NCBI RefSeq assembly: GCF_001458335.1
Contig: NZ_CYTO01000024.1
Coordinates: 62,001 to 126,000, forward strand
Reading direction: 5' to 3'
Length of the DNA stretch: 64,000 bases
DNA from: Cognatishimia activa
GTDB taxonomy: Bacteria > Pseudomonadota > Alphaproteobacteria > Rhodobacterales > Rhodobacteraceae
The notes below the pieces were generated by a model. That model made no database searches and was not told the DNA's origin. It was given only the letters and a program-made list of their open reading frames with translations. A program made the position numbers and the translations under genes. Below are positions 15,895 to 25,138 of this stretch, piece by piece. Numbering within the stretch: the stretch's first letter is position 1; every line of letters begins with the position of its first letter.

Positions 15895-16332
15895 CTAAGC
15901 TTTGCTCACCCTTTGCCGAGCAAGTGCACTATCGCGATCGTTGATTCCAAGCAGATTGGAGGCCAGCCGCACGAGCGCATCTTCCTCCGCATCTCGTTCG
16001 CCATCCGCCAAAACCACCTGCCAAAGAGCTTCAATGACGCCGATCCTGTCGTCGTGGCTGACGGCGTCTTTGATGGCGCGCGTAAAGCGGACTGTGTCAG
16101 GCGCTTCGCTTTCCAAAACTTCCGCATCGTTGCGCAGAGCATTGGCCTCAAATGGGGAAAGGCCATATCTCGCGGCAATAATACGGTCGATCTTTTCAAC
16201 TTCGTCAGAAGCGTAATCGCCATCAGCACGGGCAATCCGCACCAAAAGGGCTGTCAAAGCAAGACGCGCGTCTGCGTCCTGTAGCGGAGCGGGTTCGGGC
16301 GCGGTAAGGCGCTTTAGAAAGTCTGCAAACAT
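15895..16332 (-). CDS. TerB-family (tellurite-resistance-like) protein 1
   Basis: 145-residue soluble helical protein of the TerB/DjlA-N-like superfamily. ALTALLVRIARADGDYASDEVEKIDRII and VIEALWQVVLADGERDAEEDALVRLASNLLGI are the two acidic helical hairpins with Asp-Gly-(x)-Asp/Arg-Asp pairs thought to bind divalent metal. It lacks transmembrane segments and a J domain. It lies 38 bases downstream of a closely similar gene on the same strand and is clearly a tandem duplicate. The biological role of these short stand-alone members is unknown. Confidence 0.82.
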   Translation of the reverse strand: MFADFLKRLTAPEPAPLQDADARLALTALLVRIARADGDYASDEVEKIDRIIAARYGLSPFEANALRNDAEVLESEAPDTVRFTRAIKDAVSHDDRIGVIEALWQVVLADGERDAEEDALVRLASNLLGINDRDSALARQRVSKA

Positions 16333-16370
16333 GAGTGTTAGATCGGGTTTCTCACGCGAAAGGTCAAGCG

Positions 16371-16793
16371 TCAGGGAGCAGGGCTGTCTTTTGGATCAAT
16401 CCCGAGATGGCCCTCAATTTCATGCAAAGCGGCATCTTCTTCTGGCGTGTCTCTTCCATCGGCCAAGATCACGTCCCAAAGTGCGTTTACGACCTCAAGC
16501 CGGTGGGCATAGTCCACATGCTCGCGAATAATGAGGGCAAAGTCTGGTGTGCCAGGAGCCTGCTTCTCAAGTTTCTCACAGGTCGCGCGCATTTTGGCTG
16601 CGTCTACCGCATTGATCTCAAAAGATTTTGCAAGAATGCTGTCGATCTCAGCGATTTCGCTGACGTGGTATTCTCGGTCAGATTTTGCAACGCGCACAAG
16701 CAATGCGCCCAAAGCCAGTTGCTCATCCGGTTCCGGCAAAGGTGCCGGTTCCCGAGTGCGTCCTGTTAGCCGTGAAAGTAAACCATCCCACAT
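16371..16793 (-). CDS. TerB-family (tellurite-resistance-like) protein 2
   Basis: 140-residue paralogue of the neighbouring TerB-like protein, with the same architecture: LALGALLVRVAKSDREYHVSEIAEIDSIL and VVNALWDVILADGRDTPEEDAALHEIEGHLGI. Start chosen at the ATG giving MWDGLLSRL, because GGGGGGTGG lies just upstream; an earlier in-frame ATG would put that ribosome site inside the gene. Both copies share the short N-terminal motif of a hydrophobic helix, then a proline-rich linker (TREPAPLPEPDEQ). The two genes are probably co-transcribed. Confidence 0.8.
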   Translation of the reverse strand: MWDGLLSRLTGRTREPAPLPEPDEQLALGALLVRVAKSDREYHVSEIAEIDSILAKSFEINAVDAAKMRATCEKLEKQAPGTPDFALIIREHVDYAHRLEVVNALWDVILADGRDTPEEDAALHEIEGHLGIDPKDSPAP

Positions 16794-16981
16794 CGTTACC
16801 ACCCCCCAATTTCTTTGCGCCATTTTGTAAGACATGCGGCGTTAAGGCAATTAAAACCGGTCGCAAGAGAGGGGGAAAATTCGAGAATTTTGCCCAATGG
16901 CGCGCAATAGGTTAACGTGGTTTTTAATTAAATTAACTATAGTTGCGAAAAGCACAGAAAATTCTTTGAGGGCATATTCGA

Positions 16982-18028
16982 GTGGCCATTGTATACGTCT
17001 ATAGCGCAGACGATTTTGAGGGTGGTTTGCCGCAGGAGCACGGCGCCGCGGCTTACGGGAGCGGTCCCTTTGAGTTGACGCTCAAAGAGGGCGCGGAACC
17101 CACCGCAATTGAAATCAACGATGATGATGGTGTTTTTGACGAGGTCGATAATGATCAGACCATCGCTGGTGACGTTGAGCTGAATTCTGAAACCTACACG
17201 GCCGGCACAAGCATCCACACAGCTTATGATTTGGTTGATACGGGGTCTGGCCATCAGGTGACCAGTATTCACCTTGGCGGTAATGGATATCAGCAGGGCG
17301 CAGTGCATGGATTGGTCTCGACCGAACCGCTTGAGCCGGGGGAAACATACTCTTTCAATGTCGAGCGTACGTCCCATCGGCAAGACAACCAATATGACGA
17401 GTTTGTTGCCTGTTTCGCAGCAGGCACCGCCATTGCGACTGACACCGGTCTTGTCGCCGTGCAGAATCTTAAGCCGGGCGATTTGGTCACGACAATCGAA
17501 GGCACTCAGCAACCTGTACGATTGGTTTTGAACCGACAGCTGACTGCCGATGATCTTTCGGCCAATCCAAAGCTGCGACCGATCCGCATTTCTGCCGGCG
17601 CTTTGGGGCAGGGGTTGCCAACAAACGATCTAATCGTTTCCCCACAACACCGCCAATTGGTCTCCGGGCCTCTCTGTGAGCGGATGTTTGGAGAAAGTGA
17701 AGTGTTGGTCTCGGCCCGCAAGCTGACTCAATTGCCGGGGATTTTTGTAGATGATCGCGCGGATGGCGTCACTTATTTTCACATCGTTTTTGATGATCAC
17801 CAGGTGATCTTCGCGGAAGGTGCGCCGACGGAGAGTTTTTATTTTGGCGAGGAAGCCATCAAAGGCATGACAGCTGAGGCGCGCGCTGAGTTGCTGGCAC
17901 TATTTCCAGAGCTTGATCAAGCCACTCCATCAGCACCTCGCAGTGCACGCAAATTGTTGGAAGACCGAGCGCAGCGGCAGCTTGTTCAACGTTTGGGCAA
18001 AAACGACAAGTCAGCTTTGGTTGGATAA
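16982..18028 (+). CDS. Hint-domain protein (Hedgehog/intein fold), copy 1
   Basis: 348-residue protein. Residues 1-143 are an acidic, beta-rich, Asp/Gly-heavy region with no signal peptide. A Hint_2 domain starts at Cys144 (CFAAGTAIATDTGLVAVQNLKPGDLV). Its later blocks are VRLVLNRQL, PIRISAGALGQGLPTNDLIVSPQHRQLV and YFHIVFDDHQVIFAEGAPTESF. The family is abundant in Rhodobacterales and often C-terminal to RTX-like secreted proteins, and it may self-process at the cysteine. The GTG start follows GAGGG. A second gene with the same layout is at 46371-47345. The function is unknown; Type I secretion of such proteins is an inference. Confidence 0.85.
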   Translation: MAIVYVYSADDFEGGLPQEHGAAAYGSGPFELTLKEGAEPTAIEINDDDGVFDEVDNDQTIAGDVELNSETYTAGTSIHTAYDLVDTGSGHQVTSIHLGGNGYQQGAVHGLVSTEPLEPGETYSFNVERTSHRQDNQYDEFVACFAAGTAIATDTGLVAVQNLKPGDLVTTIEGTQQPVRLVLNRQLTADDLSANPKLRPIRISAGALGQGLPTNDLIVSPQHRQLVSGPLCERMFGESEVLVSARKLTQLPGIFVDDRADGVTYFHIVFDDHQVIFAEGAPTESFYFGEEAIKGMTAEARAELLALFPELDQATPSAPRSARKLLEDRAQRQLVQRLGKNDKSALVG

Positions 18029-18033
18029 AGAAA

Positions 18034-18060
18034 AACGCCGCTGTCAAAGCGGCGTTTCCA
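18034..18060. terminator. Bidirectional terminator between the Hint gene and pyrG
   Basis: AACGCCGCT and AGCGGCGTT pair around GTCAA in the 45 bases between two convergent genes. A-rich sequence on the left and short T/A runs on both flanks suit termination in either direction. Confidence 0.7.
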
Positions 18061-18073
18061 AAAACCTTAGCCA

Positions 18074-19717
18074 TTAGACAAGGCGGGAATTTTCCTTCGC
18101 CGCCCGGACAAAATCTTTAAACAGCGGGTGCGGGTCAAACGGTTTGGATTTCAGTTCTGGGTGGAACTGAACACCGATGAACCATGGGTGATCTGCCCAT
18201 TCTACGATTTCTGGCAAGCGACCATCCGGGCTCATGCCGGTGAATTTTAGGCCCGCGTTTTCCAGTTGCTCGCGGTATTTGATGTCGACCTCATAGCGGT
18301 GACGGTGACGCTCATCGATGGCGGTGGTTCCATAGACATTTGCGACGTTAGAACCTTCGGTCAAAGATGCGTTATAAGAACCCAGACGCATGGTTCCGCC
18401 TTTGTCGTCATCGGCCTTACGCTGAACTTTCGCGTTGCCCTGAACCCATTCTTTCAGGTGGTAAACCACAGGTTCAAAACGTTTTTTGCCCGCTTCGTGG
18501 TCGAACTCTTCAGAGCCGGCATCGGCTACACCAGCCACGTTACGTGCAGCTTCAATGACAGCCATCTGCATGCCTAGGCAAATACCCAGGTATGGTACTT
18601 TGTGTTCCCGCGCGAATTGCGCGGCTTTGATCTTGCCCTCGGTGCCACGCTCGCCAAAACCGCCAGGTACCAAGATCGCGTCATAGCCCTCCAAGTGTGG
18701 GGCCGCGTCGCCTTTGTCAAAGACCTCAGCATCCACCCAGTTCACATTGACCTTTACGCGGTTGTGCATCCCGCCATGCACCAGCGCTTCTTTGATGGAC
18801 TTATAAGCGTCTTCAAGCTGCGTGTATTTGCCGACGATGGCGACAGACACTTCACCATCGGTGTTGTGGATGCGGTCGTAAACGTCATGCCAACGGTCGA
18901 GCTTTGGTTTCGGGGCAGGGGCGATGCCAAAGGCATCCAGCACAGCCTGATCCAGACCTTCGTTGTGATAGGCCAACGGCGCTTCATAAATCGATTTCAG
19001 GTCATAAGCGGCCACAACCGCCTCTTTGCGCACGTTACAGAACAGGGCGATCTTTTCGCGTTCTTTTTCCGGGATTGGCTGCTCGGAACGGCAGACCAGA
19101 ACGTCTGGCGCGATCCCGATGGATTGCAGCTCTTTTACAGAGTGCTGGGTTGGTTTTGTTTTCAGCTCTCCCGATGCCGCCAGATAAGGCAGCAGGGTCA
19201 GGTGCATAAAGATGCATTCGCCGCGCGGTTTGTCGTGGCTGAACTGACGGATGGCTTCAAAGAACGGCAGACCTTCAATGTCGCCCACGGTGCCGCCGAT
19301 CTCACACAGCATGAAATCGACTTCGTCTTCACCAATAGAAATGAACTCTTTGATTTCATTTGTGACATGCGGAACCACCTGAATGGTTTTACCCAGATAG
19401 TCGCCACGGCGTTCTTTTTCCAAGACATTGGAATAAACGCGGCCAGACGATACCGAGTCGGTCATTCGTGCCGGAACACCGGTGAAGCGCTCGTAGTGAC
19501 CAAGGTCGAGGTCGGTTTCCGCGCCATCGTCGGTCACAAACACTTCGCCGTGTTCAAATGGGCTCATGGTGCCCGGATCGACGTTCAAGTAGGGGTCCAG
19601 TTTCCGCAAGCGAACTGTATATCCGCGTGCTTGTAGCAGTGAGCCCAATGCCGCTGAGGCGAGGCCTTTGCCCAATGATGAGACAACACCACCTGTAATG
19701 AAAATGAACCTTGCCAT
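18074..19717 (-). CDS. pyrG: CTP synthase
   Basis: 547-residue CTP synthase, converting UTP, ATP and glutamine to CTP. The synthetase half begins [25 protein letters not shown] with the P-loop and carries [14 protein letters not shown]. The glutaminase half has [14 protein letters not shown], the nucleophile [10 protein letters not shown] and HPELKSKP. The start was set at the canonical MARF methionine; an in-frame upstream extension of 21 codons has no counterpart in the family. It lies downstream of secG on the same strand, an arrangement common in alphaproteobacteria. Confidence 0.98.
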   Translation of the reverse strand: MARFIFITGGVVSSLGKGLASAALGSLLQARGYTVRLRKLDPYLNVDPGTMSPFEHGEVFVTDDGAETDLDLGHYERFTGVPARMTDSVSSGRVYSNVLEKERRGDYLGKTIQVVPHVTNEIKEFISIGEDEVDFMLCEIGGTVGDIEGLPFFEAIRQFSHDKPRGECIFMHLTLLPYLAASGELKTKPTQHSVKELQSIGIAPDVLVCRSEQPIPEKEREKIALFCNVRKEAVVAAYDLKSIYEAPLAYHNEGLDQAVLDAFGIAPAPKPKLDRWHDVYDRIHNTDGEVSVAIVGKYTQLEDAYKSIKEALVHGGMHNRVKVNVNWVDAEVFDKGDAAPHLEGYDAILVPGGFGERGTEGKIKAAQFAREHKVPYLGICLGMQMAVIEAARNVAGVADAGSEEFDHEAGKKRFEPVVYHLKEWVQGNAKVQRKADDDKGGTMRLGSYNASLTEGSNVANVYGTTAIDERHRHRYEVDIKYREQLENAGLKFTGMSPDGRLPEIVEWADHPWFIGVQFHPELKSKPFDPHPLFKDFVRAAKENSRLV

Positions 19718-19861
19718 AGGTTTGGCGACCCCCGTGATAGCCTTCACACAAACCTCATTTCGAGGCGCGTAAACTTCCAAAAAATGCGAGTTCCCACGGC
19801 CAAATTTGCCGTAGCATCACGGGACTCAACGTATAAAGGATTCGCTTGGATTTGGCAATGG

Positions 19862-19884
19862 GACCGCAAGATGCTGTTGCGGTC
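19862..19884. other. Hairpin between secG and pyrG
   Basis: GACCGCAA and TTGCGGTC form an 8-base-pair stem with a 7-base loop in the 223-base gap. No clear T-run follows on the minus strand, so it may be a weak terminator or a processing signal; nothing else is recognisable in the gap apart from presumed pyrG promoter sequence. Confidence 0.4.
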
Positions 19885-19940
19885 TTAACCAGAAGCTCAA
19901 GCTGTGGTGGTGCGCCGTTTAAAACGCCCGAATGTGCTGT

Positions 19941-20306
19941 TTAGTTCGCTTTAGGCACCAATGGTGCGTCATCGCCTTCCGCCGGCGGCAGCAGACTGTC
20001 TTCTGCAGGAACAACCGGTGTCGTGGTTGCTTCCGGTGCGGTCAGGTCAGTGCCAAGGCTGTCGATCACAGAGGTGCTGGATGCGTTCTGTGCCGCGATG
20101 ATGGTCAAAGCAATAGATGTACAGATGAACGCTGCTGCAAGGATCCAGGTCATTTTACCCAAGGCAGTCGCAGCTGCGCGACCAGATACGGCACCGCCGC
20201 CACCGCCACCCATACCAAGGCCACCGCCTTCGGAACGTTGCATCAAGACGATGCCGATCAGGGCCAATGCCAACAGCAGATGGATGATAAGGACGACGTT
20301 TTCCAT
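19941..20306 (-). CDS. secG: Preprotein translocase subunit SecG
   Basis: 121-residue SecG, the accessory membrane subunit of SecYEG. It has two transmembrane helices (about residues 3-22 and 53-72) joined by the family loop VLMQRSEGGGLGMGGGGGG with the conserved RSEGGGLG motif. The C-terminal tail after residue 75 is long, acidic and proline-rich, as usual in alphaproteobacterial SecG. It lies upstream of pyrG on the same strand. Confidence 0.96.
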   Translation of the reverse strand: MENVVLIIHLLLALALIGIVLMQRSEGGGLGMGGGGGGAVSGRAAATALGKMTWILAAAFICTSIALTIIAAQNASSTSVIDSLGTDLTAPEATTTPVVPAEDSLLPPAEGDDAPLVPKAN

Positions 20307-20569
20307 GAGACCCTGTCTTTTAGAGCGTTCAAATACTACAGCGCGCTATCTATGCAGTTTTAGCGCCTAGGGCAAGGCGCTTTGTTGGGTTCTTCTTGCA
20401 GGATTTGGCTTAAGGCTGTTTCGTCGTTGTTTTCCAGTCGCCGGACCGCTTTTGGCTACAGCTAGATACGGCCCTGTGAGGGCTCAGTGCATGAAGTGCA
20501 TTGTGCTCGCCGGCTATCTCGCTGGCAAAATCCGCAAACTGCTTTTCCGTCGTGCGTGGTTCGGCGGTG

Positions 20570-20965
20570 CTACTCGTCGACGTCATCCATATCTGCCTGA
20601 CCGGTGAGTTGCCGCCGCACGAGGCTCCAGCTCAGACCAATGCCAAGGACGAAGGACAGCGCCAAAACCCCGAGCCAAGTATTCAGTGCGCGGTTCTCTA
20701 GCGTGAGGATACCCCAGTCATAAAGCACCCAGAGGAGCGCGGCGACGACGGCAAGGATAAGGAACATTCCAAAGCCACCGATGCTGCGAAGTGTGGCCCG
20801 TAGGTAGATGATGTAGCCGATAAGAAGCAAAAGCCCCATGAGTACAGTTACTGGTAGTTCAGAGGCATAATTGGCCGTGCTCCAACGGACATAATTGTAG
20901 TCCGTCGGGTTAAACGTCAGTGCCAATAGCAGAAAGGCGAAGATCCAACGCAGGAAATAGCCCAT
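20570..20965 (-). CDS. DUF6524-like small membrane protein
   Basis: 131-residue protein with four hydrophobic segments (about residues 3-14, 36-54, 64-84 and 94-116). A conserved-looking motif LTFNPTDYNYVRW lies after the first helix. The ATG was preferred over a TTG four codons upstream because GGGGGA precedes it closely. I recall this as a DUF6524-type protein of Rhodobacterales; the function is unknown. The 263-base gap between it and secG contains no recognisable tRNA or ORF. Confidence 0.72.
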   Translation of the reverse strand: MGYFLRWIFAFLLLALTFNPTDYNYVRWSTANYASELPVTVLMGLLLLIGYIIYLRATLRSIGGFGMFLILAVVAALLWVLYDWGILTLENRALNTWLGVLALSFVLGIGLSWSLVRRQLTGQADMDDVDE

Positions 20966-21049
20966 CAAGTCCCCCAAACCTTTTCCCTAGGATGTGCTTA
21001 AATCAGGGGGATTTGTCCAGTAATTCCGTTTGGTTCCAGCCAATTTAGG

Positions 21050-21349
21050 TCAAAGCGTGACTGGTTTGTCTAAAGATTTACCCCATGAGAATATTCGAAA
21101 GCTTCGAAACTCTGGGTTGTAGTAGGGATCTTTCTGAACGATATCGACCACGTCTTCAAAATCGCAGCCACGCACAACCCACATGTCACCGCAAAACGGG
21201 GCACCGGGCATCGGGCGCATGCCGCCAGCGATTTTGATACGGTTTTCATTGTCGCGCAGGAAGTCCATATGCGCGTCGCGAAACTGTCGCCGATGATCCT
21301 GCATTTCGGGCTCGTCTTCAAAAATAACGACCCAATAGGCGTTGGGCAT
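21050..21349 (-). CDS. YciI-like protein
   Basis: 99-residue YCII-superfamily protein of the dimeric ferredoxin-like fold. MPNAYWVVIFEDEPEM is the first strand, REQFRDAHMDFL-like helix contains the conserved histidine, GGMRPMPGAPFCGDMWVV is the central segment and VQKDPYYNPEFRSFRI the C-terminal one. The start was set at the ATG with GGGAG upstream; the frame extends further without any ribosome-binding site. Members are small putative enzymes or stress proteins of unknown activity. It is divergent from purA. Confidence 0.82.
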   Translation of the reverse strand: MPNAYWVVIFEDEPEMQDHRRQFRDAHMDFLRDNENRIKIAGGMRPMPGAPFCGDMWVVRGCDFEDVVDIVQKDPYYNPEFRSFRIFSWGKSLDKPVTL

Positions 21350-21539
21350 GCAAATCTCCCTCTTATCGGTCCAGATTACGGTCAATACAAAATCTGTATA
21401 GGGCCAGATTGCAAGCAGCTTTGATCCCAGCCGTAAGTAATTCTTCCATGTGCGCTGCGGTCGCACACTTTGAGGTTTCACATATGGCAGACTGTCGCTA
21501 AAAGGGCGCGGGTTTGACTCTTGAAAGCAAGGACCGGAT

Positions 21540-22853
21540 ATGGCCAACGTAGTTGTCGTGGGCGCTCAATGGGGCGACGAAGGTAAAGGCAAAATCGTGG
21601 ATTGGCTCAGCGAGCGCGCTGATGTGATTGCACGATTCCAAGGCGGCCATAACGCCGGCCACACCCTGGTGATCGACGGCGCGGTCTACAAATTGCACGC
21701 ATTGCCATCCGGCGTTGTGCGTGGCGGTAAGCTTTCTGTCATCGGCAACGGCGTCGTTCTGGACCCTTGGCATCTGGTGAAAGAGATCGCGACCGTGCGT
21801 GAGCAGGGCGTTGATATCTCTCCAAAGACCTTGATGATTGCGGAAAACACCCCGCTGATCTTGCCAATCCACGGCGAGCTTGATCGTGCGCGTGAAGAAG
21901 CGGCTTCCAAAGGCACCAAGATCGGCACCACTGGTCGTGGTATTGGGCCAGCTTATGAGGACAAAGTGGGCCGCCGCGCGATCCGCGTTGCGGATTTGGC
22001 AGATGAAGCCACTTTGGAAGCGCGCGTTGACCGTGCTCTGCAGCACCATGATCCACTGCGCAAAGGTCTTGGCATCGAGCCAATCGATCGCGACGCTCTG
22101 GTGGCACAGCTGAAAGAAATCGCGGCGGAAATCCTGCCATTTGCGGCTCCGGTATGGAAAGTGCTGAATGAAAAGCGCAAGTCAGGCAAACGCATTCTGT
22201 TTGAAGGCGCGCAAGGCGCATTGCTGGACATCGACTTCGGCACATACCCGTTTGTGACCTCTTCCAACGTCATCGCAGGCCAGGCGGCCACGGGCGTGGG
22301 CATTGGCCCGGGATCCATCGACTATGTTCTGGGTATCGTGAAGGCCTACACCACCCGCGTGGGTGAGGGACCTTTCCCAACAGAACTGTTGAATGAAGAT
22401 GGCACACCAGATGCAGATGGCGAGCGACTGGGCACCCGTGGCCACGAGTTCGGCACGACAACTGGCCGTCAACGCCGTTGTGGCTGGTTTGATGCATGCC
22501 TCGTGCGCCAAACATGCGCGACTTCAGGTATCACAGGTATCTCTCTGACAAAGCTGGATGTTTTGGATGGGTTTGAGACCTTGAAGATTTGTACTGGCTA
22601 TGAGCTGGACGGCGAAAAGCTGGACTACCTGCCGACTGCTGCGGATCAGCAGGCGCGTTGCACACCGATTTATGAAGAGCTTCCAGGCTGGTCTGAATCC
22701 ACGGAAGGTGCGCGCAGCTGGAATGACCTACCTGCAAACGCGATCAAATATGTGAAACGCGTTGAAGAGTTGATTGAGTGCCCTGTTGCGCTTCTGTCAA
22801 CATCCCCAGAACGCGACGACACGATCCTCGTCACCGATCCATTCGCGGACTGA
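21540..22853 (+). CDS. purA: Adenylosuccinate synthetase
   Basis: 437-residue enzyme joining IMP and aspartate with GTP, the first committed step to AMP. The N-terminal [18 protein letters not shown] holds the catalytic Asp and P-loop. [45 protein letters not shown] and the aspartate loop [15 protein letters not shown] are all present. [17 protein letters not shown] is the guanine-binding part. The ATG follows AAGGA at 6 bases. The next gene starts 5 bases after the stop, which suggests co-transcription. Confidence 0.98.
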   Translation: MANVVVVGAQWGDEGKGKIVDWLSERADVIARFQGGHNAGHTLVIDGAVYKLHALPSGVVRGGKLSVIGNGVVLDPWHLVKEIATVREQGVDISPKTLMIAENTPLILPIHGELDRAREEAASKGTKIGTTGRGIGPAYEDKVGRRAIRVADLADEATLEARVDRALQHHDPLRKGLGIEPIDRDALVAQLKEIAAEILPFAAPVWKVLNEKRKSGKRILFEGAQGALLDIDFGTYPFVTSSNVIAGQAATGVGIGPGSIDYVLGIVKAYTTRVGEGPFPTELLNEDGTPDADGERLGTRGHEFGTTTGRQRRCGWFDACLVRQTCATSGITGISLTKLDVLDGFETLKICTGYELDGEKLDYLPTAADQQARCTPIYEELPGWSESTEGARSWNDLPANAIKYVKRVEELIECPVALLSTSPERDDTILVTDPFAD

Positions 22854-22857
22854 TCCC

Positions 22858-23091
22858 TTGGCCCTGTCGCACAAAGCCAAACGCCGTTGGGCGCTCTTGA
22901 TCTTGGTGATCGGTTTGCCGGTCTACATGATCCTTGCGTCCGTCCTTGCGACAACGGTTTTGGGCTGGCTGGGGCGCCCATCAATCCTGCTAGAACTGCT
23001 GATCTATGTGGCACTTGGCGTGATTTGGGTGTTCCCGCTGAAAAAGGTCTTTATGGGCGTTGGGCAAGCTGGCCCAGATGAGGAACAATAA
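22858..23091 (+). CDS. DUF2842 small membrane protein
   Basis: 77-residue protein of two hydrophobic segments. The opening MALSHKAKRRWALLILVIGLPVYMILA is characteristic of DUF2842. The second segment is RPSILLELLIYVALGVIWVFPLKKVFMG. The start is assigned to the TTG 5 bases after the purA stop because family members begin at this point; there is no separate Shine-Dalgarno sequence, so it probably relies on coupling to purA. A strong terminator follows. The function is unknown. Confidence 0.75.
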   Translation: MALSHKAKRRWALLILVIGLPVYMILASVLATTVLGWLGRPSILLELLIYVALGVIWVFPLKKVFMGVGQAGPDEEQ

Positions 23092-23121
23092 AAAAGCCGC
23101 TCAATTCGAGCGGCTTTTTCA
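23091..23121. terminator. Terminator after purA-DUF2842 (bidirectional)
   Basis: AAAAAGCCGCTC and GAGCGGCTTTTT pair around AATTC. A runs before and T runs after the stem allow it to end transcription from both convergent genes. Confidence 0.88.
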
Positions 23122-23139
23122 ATTTCAAGGTTTTTGCAC

Positions 23140-24981
23140 TTAGACCGCTTCGCGATCATCCGGCTTGAAATTGATCCCGTCAGAAACCGTGAAACGGCCA
23201 CCGGCGATCTTTTCAATTTTCTTGTCACGCAGCAACTGACCGAAGCTACGCAGACCGGCTTCGCGTTCAAAACGCTCGTCACCCATCTGATAGGCCAGAC
23301 GCATCAGCATTGGACGAGAGAACTTCTTACGGCCTTCTACGAAGGTCAGGTAAGAGGCTGCCGCTTCCATGATGTCAGGCAGTTGGGTTGCGCCCATGTT
23401 CTCTGCGAATTCAACGAAGTTGCTAGAGCTCTCGTTGGCTTCCGCTGCTGCGATCTCGTCAACGGAAACGCGACGTGGGCGAATGCCACGTGGTTGTTCT
23501 TCAGCTGGGGTGTCTACCCGCTGTTCCGCAACCAGTTTCAATGGTGGAGCGGATTTCGCAGGTTTGCCTTCGCGAGGACGTACAGTCTCTGCAAGATCTT
23601 GGCGATAAGCGTCGGAATTGTCTTCTTTGTCAAAAGACTTACCAGCTTCTTTTTCCGCCTTTGTCGCAGCGACAGCAGCACGCAGATGCGCAATTGCGCT
23701 GCGGCGGCGGTTGCCTTCTGGCTCATCCAGTTTGGTGTTGGCTTCTTCGATCAAACGATCGACCGCCTCATCACCAGGCTCTTGGTTGTCCAGTTTTGCA
23801 CGACGTGCACGGCGCTTGGCGCGGTTGTCTTCTTCTGCGGCTTCCAAGGATTCTGGAGCTGCGATGGCGGAATCAACTTCCGGATCAAACACTTGATCTT
23901 CTGAAGCAAGTTCCGCGTCCACTTCCGCCAGTTCCGCCATCAGGTCCGCTTCGTCGTCAGCAGACAGGCTGGTTTCTGGTTGTGGTGCTTCAAGCTCAGC
24001 TTCAACTTCGTCTTCGACTTCCTCAACAGCACCGGATGCAATCGCATCTTCAAATTGATCACGCTTCATGCGGATCACACGAGCGCGTGGCTTTGGAGCC
24101 TCTTCAATTGGGGCTGGTTCTGCAACTGCTTCGACTTCAGCGACTAATTCTTCGGTGTCATCACCAAGATCAATCGGTGCAGACACATCTGCGTGCTGAT
24201 CTTCAATGTAGTCGTCTTCGTCGTCGTCAGACGCTTCGGCTTTGGAAACCACTGCGCGAATACGGCGCAGTTTCGCAGCAATGCTGTCTTCTTCTGCAGC
24301 AGGCGCTTCATCTTCCGCTACTTCTGAGATCGCATCGTCAAACAGGTTCACTGTGTCTTCAGCATCGTCTTCGAAGTCTTCTGCTGCTGCCTGAGGCAGT
24401 TCCTCGATCAGAGCTTCGTCCTGCTCTTCAACATCAGACTCTGCAAAGAATTCTTCAGCAGCTTCCGCCACTGCTTCGTCCTCGACAATAACTTCTGGCT
24501 CGACCGCTGGCGCATCTTCGATGATCTCATCATCAGCAATAGCTTCTGCAACCAGACCAAGCACGTCTTCATCTTCTGCAGCTTCGGCCTCTGCCGGAGC
24601 TTCTTCGGTGGTTTCTACGGCTTCTTCAATCTCTTGAACGATTTCGTCGTCTGCTGCTTCCACCACAGGTTCTTCTACAGGTTCATCTGCGACTTCGGAA
24701 ACGGGGTCCGCTGCCTCGGCCACTTTCGGTGCTGCGCTCAAAACGATTGCACCTTCTTCGTGGCGGGCCTGTACGCGACGTTCGATCTCGCGTTCTGCGA
24801 TCCGTGTCAGCATCTCTGCATCAGGGGTGGGCGGTTCTGCACCAAAATAGCGGTCGTCTGCGGCCAGGTCCCGGAAATACTCAGCAATCGCTTTCATGGT
24901 GTCAAAGGAATCGTCGAATCCCTCTAGGGTGCACGAGAACGTCCCGTACGACACCGTCAAAACTTTATTATTCGTAACCAT
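23140..24981 (-). CDS. Conserved acidic protein with ordered ends and disordered middle
   Basis: 613-residue protein of unknown function. Residues 1-70 form a compact domain (VLTVSYGTFSCTLEGFDDSF, then TMKAIAEYFRDLAADDRYFG). Residues about 75-470 are extremely rich in Glu, Ala and Asp with Pro and Val, surely disordered. Residues about 510-613 form a second folded region ending LMRLAYQMGDERFEREAGLRSFGQLLRDKKIEKIAGGRF. Relatives in Rhodobacterales are sometimes labelled CheA-like in databases, but there is no kinase, CheW or Hpt motif here. The start was set at the ATG giving MVTNNKVLTV. The bipartite layout suggests a scaffold or nucleic-acid-proximal protein; that is inference. Confidence 0.8.
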   Translation of the reverse strand: MVTNNKVLTVSYGTFSCTLEGFDDSFDTMKAIAEYFRDLAADDRYFGAEPPTPDAEMLTRIAEREIERRVQARHEEGAIVLSAAPKVAEAADPVSEVADEPVEEPVVEAADDEIVQEIEEAVETTEEAPAEAEAAEDEDVLGLVAEAIADDEIIEDAPAVEPEVIVEDEAVAEAAEEFFAESDVEEQDEALIEELPQAAAEDFEDDAEDTVNLFDDAISEVAEDEAPAAEEDSIAAKLRRIRAVVSKAEASDDDEDDYIEDQHADVSAPIDLGDDTEELVAEVEAVAEPAPIEEAPKPRARVIRMKRDQFEDAIASGAVEEVEDEVEAELEAPQPETSLSADDEADLMAELAEVDAELASEDQVFDPEVDSAIAAPESLEAAEEDNRAKRRARRAKLDNQEPGDEAVDRLIEEANTKLDEPEGNRRRSAIAHLRAAVAATKAEKEAGKSFDKEDNSDAYRQDLAETVRPREGKPAKSAPPLKLVAEQRVDTPAEEQPRGIRPRRVSVDEIAAAEANESSSNFVEFAENMGATQLPDIMEAAASYLTFVEGRKKFSRPMLMRLAYQMGDERFEREAGLRSFGQLLRDKKIEKIAGGRFTVSDGINFKPDDREAV

Positions 24982-25138
24982 TGGATTCAGGTCCTTTGCA
25001 CTACTCGAGACAGTGTTTACCACGGGGAGGGTGACCAAACGTGACCGATTCTGTGCCTTTCAGCGTATCATTTTAGGGCCAAAATGGGGCAAAGTAACCG
25101 GGAAGAACGGCTGACTGTCCGGCTTGGGAGGGGCATTG

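Noticed and set aside
18602-19636. 344-residue open frame antisense to pyrG
   Set aside because: pyrG on the minus strand is certain; the antisense frame has no ribosome site or family motif.
20307-20569. Possible tRNA gene downstream of secG, where alphaproteobacteria often have tRNA-Leu
   Set aside because: No cloverleaf, TTC-loop or acceptor pairing could be built from the sequence.
23134-24491. Two plus-strand open frames of more than 250 residues antisense to the acidic protein
   Set aside because: Their Leu/Cys/Gln-rich translations are the complement of Glu/Ala codons. No start site is supported.
23140-24981. CheA-type chemotaxis kinase label for the acidic protein
   Set aside because: No Hpt, dimerisation, ATPase or CheW-like motifs can be seen; the label seems to be a low-complexity artefact.
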